Source: Calidihabitans tengchongensis
GTDB lineage: Bacteria > Sysuimicrobiota > Sysuimicrobiia > Sysuimicrobiales > Kaftiobacteriaceae
Direction: 5' to 3'
NCBI GenBank assembly: GCA_031459615.1
Contig: JAVKIE010000001.1
Span: 186,001 to 250,000 of the forward strand
Length of the DNA stretch: 64,000 nt
Shown here: one piece after another, positions 1-7,490 of the stretch
Numbering within the stretch: position 1 is the first letter of the stretch
Layout of the letters: every line of letters begins with the position of its first letter
Translations under genes and position numbers: made by a program
The notes under the pieces: generated by a model
Databases searched by the model: none
What the model saw: only the letters and a program-made list of their open reading frames with translations
Told to the model about the DNA's origin: nothing

Positions 1-418
1 GCGGGCTCTGGACAGCGGGCAGGCGCTGGAGAGGTTTGCCCGGATGGTGTCCGCCCAGGGGGGCGACCCGCGGGTGGTCGACGACCCGTCCCTCCTGCCC
101 CGGGCGCCGGTGGTCGTGCCTGTTCCCGCTCCTGCCGGCGGTGTGGTGGAGGCTGTGGACGCCCAGGCCATCGGGCTGGCGGCGATGGCCCTGGGGGCGG
201 GCCGGGCCACCACCACCGATGTCATCGATCCCGCGGTGGGCATCGTCCTGGAGCGCAAGGTGGGACAGACGGTGGGGCGCGGTGACCCCCTGGCCAGGGT
301 GCACGCCCGGGACCGCGCTCGCGCGGAGGAGGCCGTGGCGCGGGTGCAGCGCGCGTACCGGATCGGCCCGGCCGCGCCGCCCGCCCGCCCGCTGATCTGG
401 GAGGTGGTGGGCGGGTGA
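1..418 (+). CDS. pdp: Pyrimidine-nucleoside phosphorylase, C-terminal part
   Basis: Cut by the left edge of the window; only about the last 138 residues are present. The enzyme splits thymidine, deoxyuridine or uridine with phosphate to give the free base and (deoxy)ribose 1-phosphate in cytosolic nucleoside salvage. The reading frame is open from base 2. It starts with ALDSGQALERFARMVSAQGG, the segment that ends the catalytic part of this family. The PYNP C-terminal domain follows, with IDPAVGIVLERKVGQTV and a GDPLARVHA hairpin. The catalytic N-terminal domain lies outside the window, so deoA (thymidine phosphorylase) is an equally possible name. The stop overlaps the next gene by GTGA, so the two are probably translationally coupled. 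Confidence 0.88.
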   Translation, partial: RALDSGQALERFARMVSAQGGDPRVVDDPSLLPRAPVVVPVPAPAGGVVEAVDAQAIGLAAMALGAGRATTTDVIDPAVGIVLERKVGQTVGRGDPLARVHARDRARAEEAVARVQRAYRIGPAAPPARPLIWEVVGG

Positions 419-966
419 TCGTGCGCATCCCCGACCCCTCCCTGGTGGTGCTGTGCGGGCCGGCCGCCAGCGGCAAGTCCACCTTTGCCCGCCGGCACTT
501 TCTCCCCACGGCGGTGGTGTCCACGGACCGCTGTCGGGCCATGATCGCCGACGACGAGGCCAACATCCGCGTCTCCCGGGACGCGTTCGAGCTCTTCTTC
601 CACATCATCGAGCTGCGCCTGCGCCACCGTCGCCTGGCGGTGGCCGACAGTACCGCCCTGCAGCCCGACGTGCGCCGGGCCCTGCGCCAGCTGGCCCGCC
701 GCTACGAGGTGCCGGCGGTGGCCATCCTGTTCGACGTCCCGGAAGAGACGTGCGTGCGGTGGGATGCGTCCCGCCCTCGCCGGGTGGGACGCCCGGTGAT
801 CCACCGGCAGTGGGAGCGATTCCAGCAGGCGCTGCGCAGCGTGCCTGGCGAGGGGTTCGACCAGGTGGTGGTCCTGGGCGAAGACGACGTCCGCAGCTGT
901 CGGGTGGAGCTGGTCCCGTCCGCCGCGCGCGCCCGCGAGGCAGCGCCGGAACCCGCCGACGGCTAG
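415..966 (+). CDS. Stand-alone P-loop polynucleotide-kinase-like protein
   Basis: 183 residues, GTG start inside the GTGA overlap with the upstream gene. The P-loop is GPAASGKST near residues 15-23. It is followed by STDRCRAMIADDE, the Asp/Arg acceptor-site motif of T4-Pnk-type 5'-OH kinases, and later by VGRPVIHRQWERFQQALRSV and GFDQVVVL. This pattern and length match the N-terminal kinase module of bacterial Pnkp RNA-repair proteins, which phosphorylates 5'-OH RNA or DNA ends. The phosphatase and ligase modules of full Pnkp are absent here and are not encoded next door. It may be a 5'-OH polynucleotide kinase, but a small-molecule or nucleoside kinase of the same fold, linked to the preceding salvage gene, is also possible. 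The family is clear; the substrate is inferred. Confidence 0.7.
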   Translation: MIVRIPDPSLVVLCGPAASGKSTFARRHFLPTAVVSTDRCRAMIADDEANIRVSRDAFELFFHIIELRLRHRRLAVADSTALQPDVRRALRQLARRYEVPAVAILFDVPEETCVRWDASRPRRVGRPVIHRQWERFQQALRSVPGEGFDQVVVLGEDDVRSCRVELVPSAARAREAAPEPADG

Positions 967-1019
967 GTGGCCGGTCCGTGCGGATCCGAGGGCGGGCGTC
1001 CGGGGAGAGGAGGGGGACG

Positions 1020-1880
1020 ATGGAGATCCGACGCGTCGGGGTGGTGGGATGCGGGGTGATGGGCGCCGGCATCGCGGAGGTGTGCGCCCGCGGCGGCTAC
1101 GAGGTGACGGTGGTGGAGGTCACCGACGACCTGCTGGCCCGGGGGCTGCGGCGGGTCGAGGAGTCGATGAGGCGGGCGGTGGAGCGCGGGAAGATCACCG
1201 CGGACGAGATGGCGGCCGCCCGGGAGCGCATCCGCGGCACCACCCGCCTGGAGGACCTGGCCGGCGCCGACCTGGTCATCGAGGCCGTGGTCGAGCGCAT
1301 GGACGCCAAGAAGGAGGTCTTCGCCCGGCTGGACACGGTGTGCCCGCCGTACACCCTGTTCGCCAGCAACACCTCGTCCCTGTCGATCACCGAGCTGGCG
1401 TCGGCCACCGCGCGGGCTGACCGGGTCCTGGGGCTGCACTTCTTCAACCCCGTGCCCGTGATGAAGCTGGTGGAACTGATCCGGGGCCTGCAGACCTCGC
1501 CCCAGACGGCGGCCATCGGCCGCCGGTTTGCCGAGTCCCTGGGCAAGACCGTCGTGGAGTGTCGGGACAGCCCGGGGTTCATCGTCAACTTCCTGCTGGT
1601 GCCCTACCTGCTGGACGCGGTGCGGGCCCTGGAGCGGGGGATTGCCTCCCGGGACGACATCGACACGGCGGTGGTGCTGGGGCTGGCCCACCCCATGGGC
1701 CCTCTGCGGCTGCTGGACCATGTGGGCCTGGATACCACCTACCACATCGCCGAGGCGATGTTTGCCGAGTTCAAGGATCCCCGCTATGCCGCTCCTCCGC
1801 TGCTCAAGCAGATGGTGGCGGCTGGCCGTCTGGGCCGAAAGTCCGGCAAAGGGTTTTACGACTACGAGGGGGGCGGCTGA
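1020..1880 (+). CDS. hbd: 3-hydroxybutyryl-CoA dehydrogenase
   Basis: 286 residues, full length for the short-chain NAD(P)-dependent enzyme that interconverts (S)-3-hydroxybutyryl-CoA and acetoacetyl-CoA. The N-terminal Rossmann fold carries GCGVMGAGIAEVCARGGY. The substrate and catalytic region shows ASNTSSLSITELA and LHFFNPVPVMKLVELI, with the catalytic His in HFFNP. The C-terminal helical domain contains DSPGFIVNFLLVPYL and GLAHPMGPLRLLDHVGLD. The ATG is preceded by GGAGAGGAGGGGGACG, a strong ribosome binding site. It lies near acyl-CoA dehydrogenase, Etf, a B12 mutase and acetyl-CoA acetyltransferase genes, which suggests C4-CoA oxidation. It could run either way. Confidence 0.93.
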   Translation: MEIRRVGVVGCGVMGAGIAEVCARGGYEVTVVEVTDDLLARGLRRVEESMRRAVERGKITADEMAAARERIRGTTRLEDLAGADLVIEAVVERMDAKKEVFARLDTVCPPYTLFASNTSSLSITELASATARADRVLGLHFFNPVPVMKLVELIRGLQTSPQTAAIGRRFAESLGKTVVECRDSPGFIVNFLLVPYLLDAVRALERGIASRDDIDTAVVLGLAHPMGPLRLLDHVGLDTTYHIAEAMFAEFKDPRYAAPPLLKQMVAAGRLGRKSGKGFYDYEGGG

Positions 1881-1924
1881 CGGCCCATCGTCACCCCGGG
1901 GTGGTGCGGGCGTCCCCCACCGCC

Positions 1925-2746
1925 CTACGCCTGGGGCAGGGGACCGGCCGGCCCCAGGCGGTACAGGCGTCGGGTGAGGGGCGCCGCGGCGCGGGCGAAC
2001 AGGGCAGCCGCCTGCGCCGCCAGCGCGTCCCGCTGCCGCGCCGGCGCCAGCAGGCAGGCGTGCTCGTGGGGGACGGCCAGCAGCGGGTCGTCCATCCCCG
2101 CGGGGACCAGCAGGTCGCCCACCAGCAGCCGGGCGGCGTCGTAGCCGTCCAGGGCCACGTAGTCGGTCCGGGGCCCGCCGATCTCCCGCAGGATGTGCCG
2201 GGTGCGCTCCCGCAGGTTGTCGCACGCCCGGGCGTGCAGTCCGTCCAGGCCCATGCCCCAGGCGCGCACCATGCCCTCGGTCACGTACGTCACCTGGTGG
2301 TAGCCTTCGATGACGTAGATCACCGCCACCTCGGCGTCCACGCTCCGCCGCGCCAGCCGCGTCTCCGGGGGGTAGTCGTCGGAGGGGGGGAGGCGGTCCT
2401 GCCGGCGCAGCAGGGGGAACAGGCGGCCCGCCACCAGCGCCCATGGGGGCGGGGCGACGGGGGGAATCCGGCGGCGCAGCGCGCGGGCCAGCGCGTCGGC
2501 CACGCGCGCCGCCGGCAGCCGCCGCAGGCACGCGTCCAGGTAGGCCACCTGAAGGTCCACCTCCAGCTCGTAGCCCCAGACGCTGCAGATCATGCCCCGG
2601 TGGGTCTGGCGCCGGCAGGCGATGTCGGGGGTCTGGTCCAGGGCCGACCGCACCTCCGCCCGGAACCGCTCCCATCCCCGCCAGGCGGCAGTCGCCGCGG
2701 CGGCCGCCAGCAACGTCCCCGCCGCCCCCGCCAGCCAGCCGTCCAC
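1925..2746 (-). CDS. DUF1444 (YtpQ-like) protein with N-terminal membrane anchor
   Basis: 273 residues. Residues 4-22 form a short hydrophobic, alanine-rich segment that looks like a signal anchor. The rest resembles the DUF1444/YtpQ family: VDAEVAVIYVIEGYHQVTYV, then a TEGMVRAWGM/LDGLHARACDNLRERT block, then DGYDAARLLVGDLL and DDPLLAVPHEHACLLA. The function of the family is unknown. It is the last gene of the minus-strand operon of thiolase-like and DUF35 genes, four bases after the preceding stop. No role in that pathway can be read from the sequence. Its stop converges on hbd, with the palindrome CACCCCGGGGTG at 1892-1903 in the gap. Confidence 0.72.
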   Translation of the reverse strand: MDGWLAGAAGTLLAAAAATAAWRGWERFRAEVRSALDQTPDIACRRQTHRGMICSVWGYELEVDLQVAYLDACLRRLPAARVADALARALRRRIPPVAPPPWALVAGRLFPLLRRQDRLPPSDDYPPETRLARRSVDAEVAVIYVIEGYHQVTYVTEGMVRAWGMGLDGLHARACDNLRERTRHILREIGGPRTDYVALDGYDAARLLVGDLLVPAGMDDPLLAVPHEHACLLAPARQRDALAAQAAALFARAAAPLTRRLYRLGPAGPLPQA

Positions 2747-2750
2747 GGCG

Positions 2751-3248
2751 CTACCCGCGCGGCGCGAACCCGACGATGTCGGCCAGGGTGCCAGTCCGGC
2801 GTCGCGGGGGGCGGAGCACGGCCCGCACGGGCATGTCGATGAAGACGTCGGAGGCCGACACCTGCACCAGCCGGCTCACCAAGCCGCCGTCGGTGCCGTC
2901 GATGCGGACCAGAGCCACCACCTCGGGGTGAGGCAGGCGATGGCCGTCGAGGTCGGCGTGGACGACGGCGAAGGTGTGCACCCGCCCCGTCGGCTCGACT
3001 TCGGACCAGGCCTGGGACAGATCGGAAAAGCAGCGCTCGCAGTACAGGCGGGGAGGCAGGTACGTCAGGCCGCACGCGGCGCACCGGGTGACGGCCAGCC
3101 GCCCCCGGTCCTTCAGGGTGGACAAGAACCGCTGTCCGGCCACCCCCGCGGTGTACCGGTAGCTGACCGGCATCGTCCCCGGCCACACCCGATAGCGCTC
3201 CGCGCCGGGGGAGCCGGCTGCCTGTCGGCGGCGCTCAGGGGCGGACAT
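2751..3248 (-). CDS. DUF35 acyl-CoA-associated protein with intact zinc ribbon
   Basis: 165 residues. A rubredoxin-like ribbon CAACGLTYLPPRLYCERC supplies four Cys for zinc, and an OB fold follows (GRVHTFAVVHADLDGHRLPHP, VALVRIDGTDGGLVSRLVQV). Such DUF35 proteins form complexes with thiolase-fold proteins, for example in archaeal thiolase/HMG-CoA synthase, benzoylsuccinyl-CoA thiolase and steroid side-chain retro-aldolases. They help position the CoA substrate. The gene overlaps the preceding DUF35 gene by 14 bases. It probably pairs with one of the two thiolase-like proteins upstream. The substrate is unknown. Confidence 0.85.
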   Translation of the reverse strand: MSAPERRRQAAGSPGAERYRVWPGTMPVSYRYTAGVAGQRFLSTLKDRGRLAVTRCAACGLTYLPPRLYCERCFSDLSQAWSEVEPTGRVHTFAVVHADLDGHRLPHPEVVALVRIDGTDGGLVSRLVQVSASDVFIDMPVRAVLRPPRRRTGTLADIVGFAPRG

Positions 3249-3804
3249 GGCTTTTCACCGGGGCGAAGTGCAGGATGTCGGTGATGGCGCCGGTGCGCCG
3301 CGCGGCCGGCTTCCACACCGCCCGCACCGGCGTGCCCACCGCGATCTGGCGGCGGATCTCCTCCACCGTGCGTCCCCGCACACCCCCGATCAGGTGCAGG
3401 AATCCCCCGCGGGGGGAGGTGCCGTCAATCTCGATGACCGCCGGAATCTGCGGGCGGCGCAGCGGCTTCATGTCCCAGGTGATGTAGCAGATGGAGAAGG
3501 TGTTGATGGTCCCGGTGTCGGGCAACTCCACCCACTCGTCCATGGGGCGGAAGTCCAGCTCGCAGAATACCCGGGGCGGGGTGACCGTGCGCCCGCACGC
3601 CCGGCAGCGGACCCCCAGGATCCGCCCGTCCCGCAGGCCCGCCAGAAAGCGCGAGATCGCCTCCCCCGCATCCCACGCGTACTCCAGGGCCGGCGTCCAG
3701 CTCGCCACCGACGCCCGCGCCATCTCCTCGTCGCTGAGGGGCGTGCCCCGGGGAGCGCGGGGAGGCGCCGCCGGCGTCTCGCGGGACAGGCGGGGCCGGG
3801 CCAT
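3235..3804 (-). CDS. DUF35 protein with degenerate zinc ribbon
   Basis: 189 residues. A longer N-terminal arm (about residues 1-50) precedes the ribbon CRACGRTVTPPRVFCELDF. This ribbon has only three of the usual four Cys; the last is replaced in CELD. The OB-fold part reads GTINTFSICYITWDMKPLRRP followed by IPAVIEIDGTSPRGGFLHLI. Its ATG shares one base with the stop of the thiolase-like gene upstream (TGATG), the tightest coupling in the operon, so those two products are the likeliest partners. The lost Cys suggests that zinc is bound differently or not at all. As a DUF35 family member it probably has a non-catalytic, complex-forming role. Confidence 0.85.
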   Translation of the reverse strand: MARPRLSRETPAAPPRAPRGTPLSDEEMARASVASWTPALEYAWDAGEAISRFLAGLRDGRILGVRCRACGRTVTPPRVFCELDFRPMDEWVELPDTGTINTFSICYITWDMKPLRRPQIPAVIEIDGTSPRGGFLHLIGGVRGRTVEEIRRQIAVGTPVRAVWKPAARRTGAITDILHFAPVKSHVRP

Positions 3805-4991
3805 CAGCGCACCCCCAGGACGACCACGGTGCCGATCTGCATCAAGTCCCCCCACGCCTGCGCCACCCCGCGCTCCGGGTTGCCGGGGACCTGCCGGGCG
3901 CCCGCCTCCTGGCGGAGCTGCCAGAACAGTTCGCAGACCTTCATCAGCCCCGCGGCAGCGATGGGGTTGCCCACACCCATCAGGCCCCCGGACGGGCAGG
4001 ACGGCAGCTCGCCGGTGCGGTCGAAACGGCCGGCCGCCAGGTCCTCGGGGGCCTTGCCCCGGTCCGCCAGCAGAAGCCCCTCCAGGTGGTGCAGTTCCTT
4101 GTAGGCAAACGGGTCGTAGGGCTCGGCGATGTGGATCTGGCGGCGCGGTTCGGTGATCCCCGCCATCGCGTAGGCCATCCGGGCGGCCCGCTCCACGTAG
4201 CGGGGGTAGGCGAGGTCCCGGTTGCCCCAATACGACGTGTCCAGCGACCACCCCACGCCCTGGATCCACACCGGGCGGTCGGTCAGGCGCGGGGCCAGGT
4301 CCTCGGCGGCCAGGACCACCGCGGCGGCGCCGTCGCTGACCGGGCTGACCATCAGGCGGTGGACCGGCCACGCCACCACCTCCGAGGCCAGGACGTCCCG
4401 CACCGTCAGGTCCGCCGCCACCTGGGCGCAGGGGTGGGCCAGGGCGTTGCGCTTGTTCTTGACCGAGACCAGGGCGATGTCCTCGTTGCGGATGCCGTAG
4501 GCGGCCATGTAGCGCTGCTGCTCGAGGGCGAAGATCCACAGCAGGTTGGGACCCAGGGGGCGTTCCAGGATGTGGTCGAAGATGGTCAGGAAGGCCGCCT
4601 GGGGGTGGGGCTGACAGCTGCTCATCTTCTCCTCGGCCACCACCAGCGCCAGGTCGCACAGGCCCGAGGCCACCAGCGACCAGCCGCTGATGATGCTGAA
4701 GACCCCGGATCCCCCGCCCACGTACGCGCGCAGGTAGGGCCTGCGGACCCCCCCGGCGCCGTCCAGCAGCCACTCGCCCTTCATGTGCACCCCGTCGAAG
4801 GCGTCGGGCGCCGTGGCCATCACCACGGCCTGGACGTCCCGGAGCCGGACGCCGGCCGACTCCAGAGCCTGCGAGGCGGCGTAGTAGGCCAGTTCCTTGC
4901 CGGTCTCCAGAGCGCGGCGCATGAACAGAGTCATACCCGCCCCCACCACCGCCACCCGCCGCCGCGGCCTGCGCCCCATGGTCCCGTCCAC
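3804..4991 (-). CDS. Thiolase-fold protein (SCP-x type) lacking catalytic Cys and His
   Basis: 395 residues from GTG at 4991, which has GGAGG six bases upstream; an ATG at 4979 would give 391. The thiolase fold is clear: VAVVGAG at the start, NALAHP, SDGAAAVVLA and CPSGGLMGVGNPIAAAGL near the end. In SCP-x thiolases the nucleophilic Cys sits about 85-95 residues in. Here that place reads YVGGGSGVFS (residues 90-99) with no Cys, and the usual GHP histidine is Asn342 in GNP. It is therefore unlikely to be an ordinary thiolase. Cys-less relatives work with DUF35 partners, for example as retro-aldolases, or serve as structural subunits. The second of two such paralogues in this operon. Confidence 0.82.
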   Translation of the reverse strand: MDGTMGRRPRRRVAVVGAGMTLFMRRALETGKELAYYAASQALESAGVRLRDVQAVVMATAPDAFDGVHMKGEWLLDGAGGVRRPYLRAYVGGGSGVFSIISGWSLVASGLCDLALVVAEEKMSSCQPHPQAAFLTIFDHILERPLGPNLLWIFALEQQRYMAAYGIRNEDIALVSVKNKRNALAHPCAQVAADLTVRDVLASEVVAWPVHRLMVSPVSDGAAAVVLAAEDLAPRLTDRPVWIQGVGWSLDTSYWGNRDLAYPRYVERAARMAYAMAGITEPRRQIHIAEPYDPFAYKELHHLEGLLLADRGKAPEDLAAGRFDRTGELPSCPSGGLMGVGNPIAAAGLMKVCELFWQLRQEAGARQVPGNPERGVAQAWGDLMQIGTVVVLGVR

Positions 4992-5008
4992 GCCCGACCT
5001 CCGTTCCC

Positions 5009-6157
5009 CTACGCCGCTCCCAGGACCAGCACCCCGCCGCTCTGGGTGGGGATCCCCCGCCAGGAGACCACAAGCCCCACGGTGGCACCCGCCACCTGCA
5101 CCGGTCCGGCCTCTCCCCGGATCTGGCGGACGGCCTCGACCACCCGGTACAGGGCCGAGGCATCGTAGCAGTGTCCCAGGCCCAGGCTGCCCCCGGAGGG
5201 GTTGACCGGCAGCCGCCCCCCGCGGCGGGTCTCCCCCTCCAGCACCATCCGCGCCGCCTCTCCCGGGGCGGCCAGGCGGACGGCTTCCAGGTGCTGGAGC
5301 TCCTTGTAGGCGTAGGTGTCGTCCACTTCCGCGAAGCGGATCTCGCGGGCGGGGTCGGACATGCCCGCCATCCGGTAGGCCATCTCGGCAGCCAGCGCGG
5401 CGTAGGATGCCTGTGCCCAGCCGCGGGTGGCCAGCCAGGGCGTGTCCGAGGCCCACCCGATGCCGCGGATCCACACGGGGCGGGGGCTGTGGGCAGCCGC
5501 CTCGGCCGACGCCAGGACCAGGACCACCGCCCCGTCCGCCGCCGGGCTGATGTGCATCTCGCGCAGCGGCTCGCACACCGGCAGCGACGCCCGCACCGCC
5601 TCGGGGTCCAGCAGCGCGCCGAACGCCGCGGCGGGATGGGCCAGGGCGTGCCGCCGGTTCTTCACGACCACCATCGCCACGGCCTGCTCGGGGGTGCCGG
5701 TCTCGTGCAGGTAGCGGCGCATCTCCATTCCGGCCACGTAGTGGGGGCTGATGCCCGGGAGGCGCTCGTAGATGGGGTCCAGGGCCAGGGCCAGGACCTG
5801 CCCGGGACGGCGGACGTTGCTGGCCTTGGCGTGCGCCTCCACCACCACCCGGTCGGCGATCCCGCTGCGGATGAGGGCCACCGCCGCCGCCACTCCCCCC
5901 AGGCCGTCGGCGGCCACGGTGTGCACCGGGCGCAGCACCGCGCCGAGCTGGTCGGGGACGTACTCGTCGGTGATGCTGGTACCTTCGTGGAAGTCTTCGG
6001 CGACGCTGACGACGCTGTCGACGTCGGCGGCGGTCAGCCCGGCGTCGGCATACGCCCGGGAGGCCGCCTCAAAGACCATCTCGCGGTAGGACCGGTCCGC
6101 CGAGACGGGACGCGGCGGCGTGGCCCCCACGCCCACGATGGCCACGCGGTCGGTCAC
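5009..6157 (-). CDS. Thiolase-fold protein (SCP-x type) lacking the nucleophilic Cys
   Basis: 382 residues from GTG at 6157, chosen for GGAGG seven bases upstream. Family features: VAIVGVG, KNRRHALAHP, SPAADGAVVLVLA, then NPSGGSLGLGHCYDASALYR. Where thiolases carry the acyl-accepting Cys, the sequence is TVAADGLGGVAAA (residues 80-92) with no Cys. The second-site His is kept (His329), but the motif is GHCYDAS instead of GHPxGA, with Cys330 and Tyr331. A Tyr/His-based retro-aldolase-like activity, as proposed for Ltp2-type enzymes, is one possibility; a non-catalytic partner is another. First gene of the operon. It is divergent from acyl-CoA dehydrogenase across a purine-rich gap. Confidence 0.82.
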   Translation of the reverse strand: MTDRVAIVGVGATPPRPVSADRSYREMVFEAASRAYADAGLTAADVDSVVSVAEDFHEGTSITDEYVPDQLGAVLRPVHTVAADGLGGVAAAVALIRSGIADRVVVEAHAKASNVRRPGQVLALALDPIYERLPGISPHYVAGMEMRRYLHETGTPEQAVAMVVVKNRRHALAHPAAAFGALLDPEAVRASLPVCEPLREMHISPAADGAVVLVLASAEAAAHSPRPVWIRGIGWASDTPWLATRGWAQASYAALAAEMAYRMAGMSDPAREIRFAEVDDTYAYKELQHLEAVRLAAPGEAARMVLEGETRRGGRLPVNPSGGSLGLGHCYDASALYRVVEAVRQIRGEAGPVQVAGATVGLVVSWRGIPTQSGGVLVLGAA

Positions 6158-6222
6158 CGCCAGTCCTCCGCCACGGCGCCCACCGAGGGAGATTACCCGG
6201 CCGGCGGGCGCGACTCCTGCTC

Positions 6223-6269
6223 GGAAGGGAAGAGGGAAGAGGGAAGAAGGAAGAGGGAAAAGGGAAGGG
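6223..6269 (+). repeat. 47-base pure purine tract, imperfect GGGAAGA repeats
   Basis: An unbroken run of G and A in the 154-base gap between the divergent thiolase-like and acyl-CoA dehydrogenase genes. It is built from imperfect copies of GGGAAGA and GGGAAAA. Homopurine tracts of this length can form triplex DNA or slip during replication. It may lie within or beside the divergent promoters. No clear -35/-10 pair is visible here. Confidence 0.9.
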
Positions 6270-6311
6270 CGGGTAGCGGAGGGAACGGTCCGTCGGCACA
6301 CGAAGTAGGGG

Positions 6312-7472
6312 ATGGACCCTCCGCCTATGGACTTCCGGCTGACCGACGAACACCGGATGGTCCAGGCTGCGGTGCGGGAGTTCGCCACCCGGGACGTCCT
6401 GCCCCGGGCCGCCGAGCTGGACCAGACCGGTGCATTTCCCGCCGACCTGATCCGCCGCGCCGCCAGCCTGGGTCTGATGGGCATGACCGTGCCGGAGGAG
6501 TACGGCGGCGCCGGGTTGGACGCCATCAGCTACGTGATCGCCCAGGAAGAGCTGGCGCGGGCGTCCGCCGGCCTGCAGACCATCATCACCGTGAACAACT
6601 CCCTGGTGTGCGACCCCCTGGTCCGCTTTGGCACCGAGGAGCAGAAACGCCGGTACCTGCCGCGGCTGTGCTCGGGGGCGTCCCTGGGATGCTACTGCCT
6701 GACCGAGCCCGCGGCGGGTTCGGACGCCATGGCCCTGCAGACCACCGCCCGCCGCGACGGCGACACCTGGGTCCTGCGGGGCACCAAGGTGTTCGTCACC
6801 AACGGGGTGGAGGCCGACGTGTGCATCGTGTACGCCCGCACCGGCCCCGAGCCGGGCGGGCGGGGCCTGTCGGCGTTCATCGTGGAGAAGGACGCCCCGG
6901 GCATCGCCGTGGGCAAGGTGGAGAAGAAGCTGGGGATCACCTGCTCGTCCACGGCCGAGATCGTCCTGGACGACTGCCGGGTGCCCGCCGACAGCCTCCT
7001 GGGGGAGGTGGGGATGGGCGGGCGCATCGCCCTGAGCACCCTGGATGGGGGACGCCTGGGCATCGCCGCGCAGGCGGTGGGGATCGCCCGGGCCGCCCTG
7101 GAGGAAGCCACCGCCTACGCCGCCACCCGGCGCCAGTTCGGCCGACCCATCGCCGAGTTCCAGGCCATCCAGTTCGCGCTGGCCGACATGGCCACCCGCA
7201 TCGAGGCCGCCCGGCTGCTCCTGTACCGGGCAGCCTACCTGCGCCAGCAGGGGCTCCGCCACACCCGGGAGGCCTCCATGGCCAAGCTGTACGCCTCGGA
7301 GACCGCCATGTGGGCGGCCCACCGGGCGGTCCAGATCTTCGGCGGGTACGGGTACGTGCGGGACTATCCGGTGGAGCGGTACTTCCGGGACGCCAAGATC
7401 ACCGAGATCTACGAGGGGACGTCGGAGATCCAGCGGCTGGTGATTGCCCGCCACCTGCTGCAGAACCCGTAA
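6312..7472 (+). CDS. Acyl-CoA dehydrogenase, short-chain type
   Basis: 386 residues. FAD enzyme that oxidises an acyl-CoA to the 2-enoyl-CoA and passes electrons to Etf. Domains in order: N-terminal helices, a middle beta domain with CYCLTEPAAGSDAMALQTTA, and C-terminal helices with RRQFGRPIAEFQAIQF, the FAD-contact stretch QIFGGYGYVRDYPVERYFRDAK, and IYEGTSEIQR containing the catalytic Glu. EtfB and EtfA follow immediately. Together with the mutase and Hbd this suggests a butyryl- or isobutyryl-CoA substrate. The start is uncertain: ATG 6312 has AGGGG too close, and a second in-frame ATG at 6327 also fits homologues. Confidence 0.93.
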   Translation: MDPPPMDFRLTDEHRMVQAAVREFATRDVLPRAAELDQTGAFPADLIRRAASLGLMGMTVPEEYGGAGLDAISYVIAQEELARASAGLQTIITVNNSLVCDPLVRFGTEEQKRRYLPRLCSGASLGCYCLTEPAAGSDAMALQTTARRDGDTWVLRGTKVFVTNGVEADVCIVYARTGPEPGGRGLSAFIVEKDAPGIAVGKVEKKLGITCSSTAEIVLDDCRVPADSLLGEVGMGGRIALSTLDGGRLGIAAQAVGIARAALEEATAYAATRRQFGRPIAEFQAIQFALADMATRIEAARLLLYRAAYLRQQGLRHTREASMAKLYASETAMWAAHRAVQIFGGYGYVRDYPVERYFRDAKITEIYEGTSEIQRLVIARHLLQNP

Positions 7473-7490
7473 GGGAGGGGGAGGCCCGCC

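Noticed and set aside
1892..1903. CACCCCGGGGTG palindrome as a regulatory site or terminator
   Set aside because: Short, no T-run on either side, and common by chance in GC-rich sequence.
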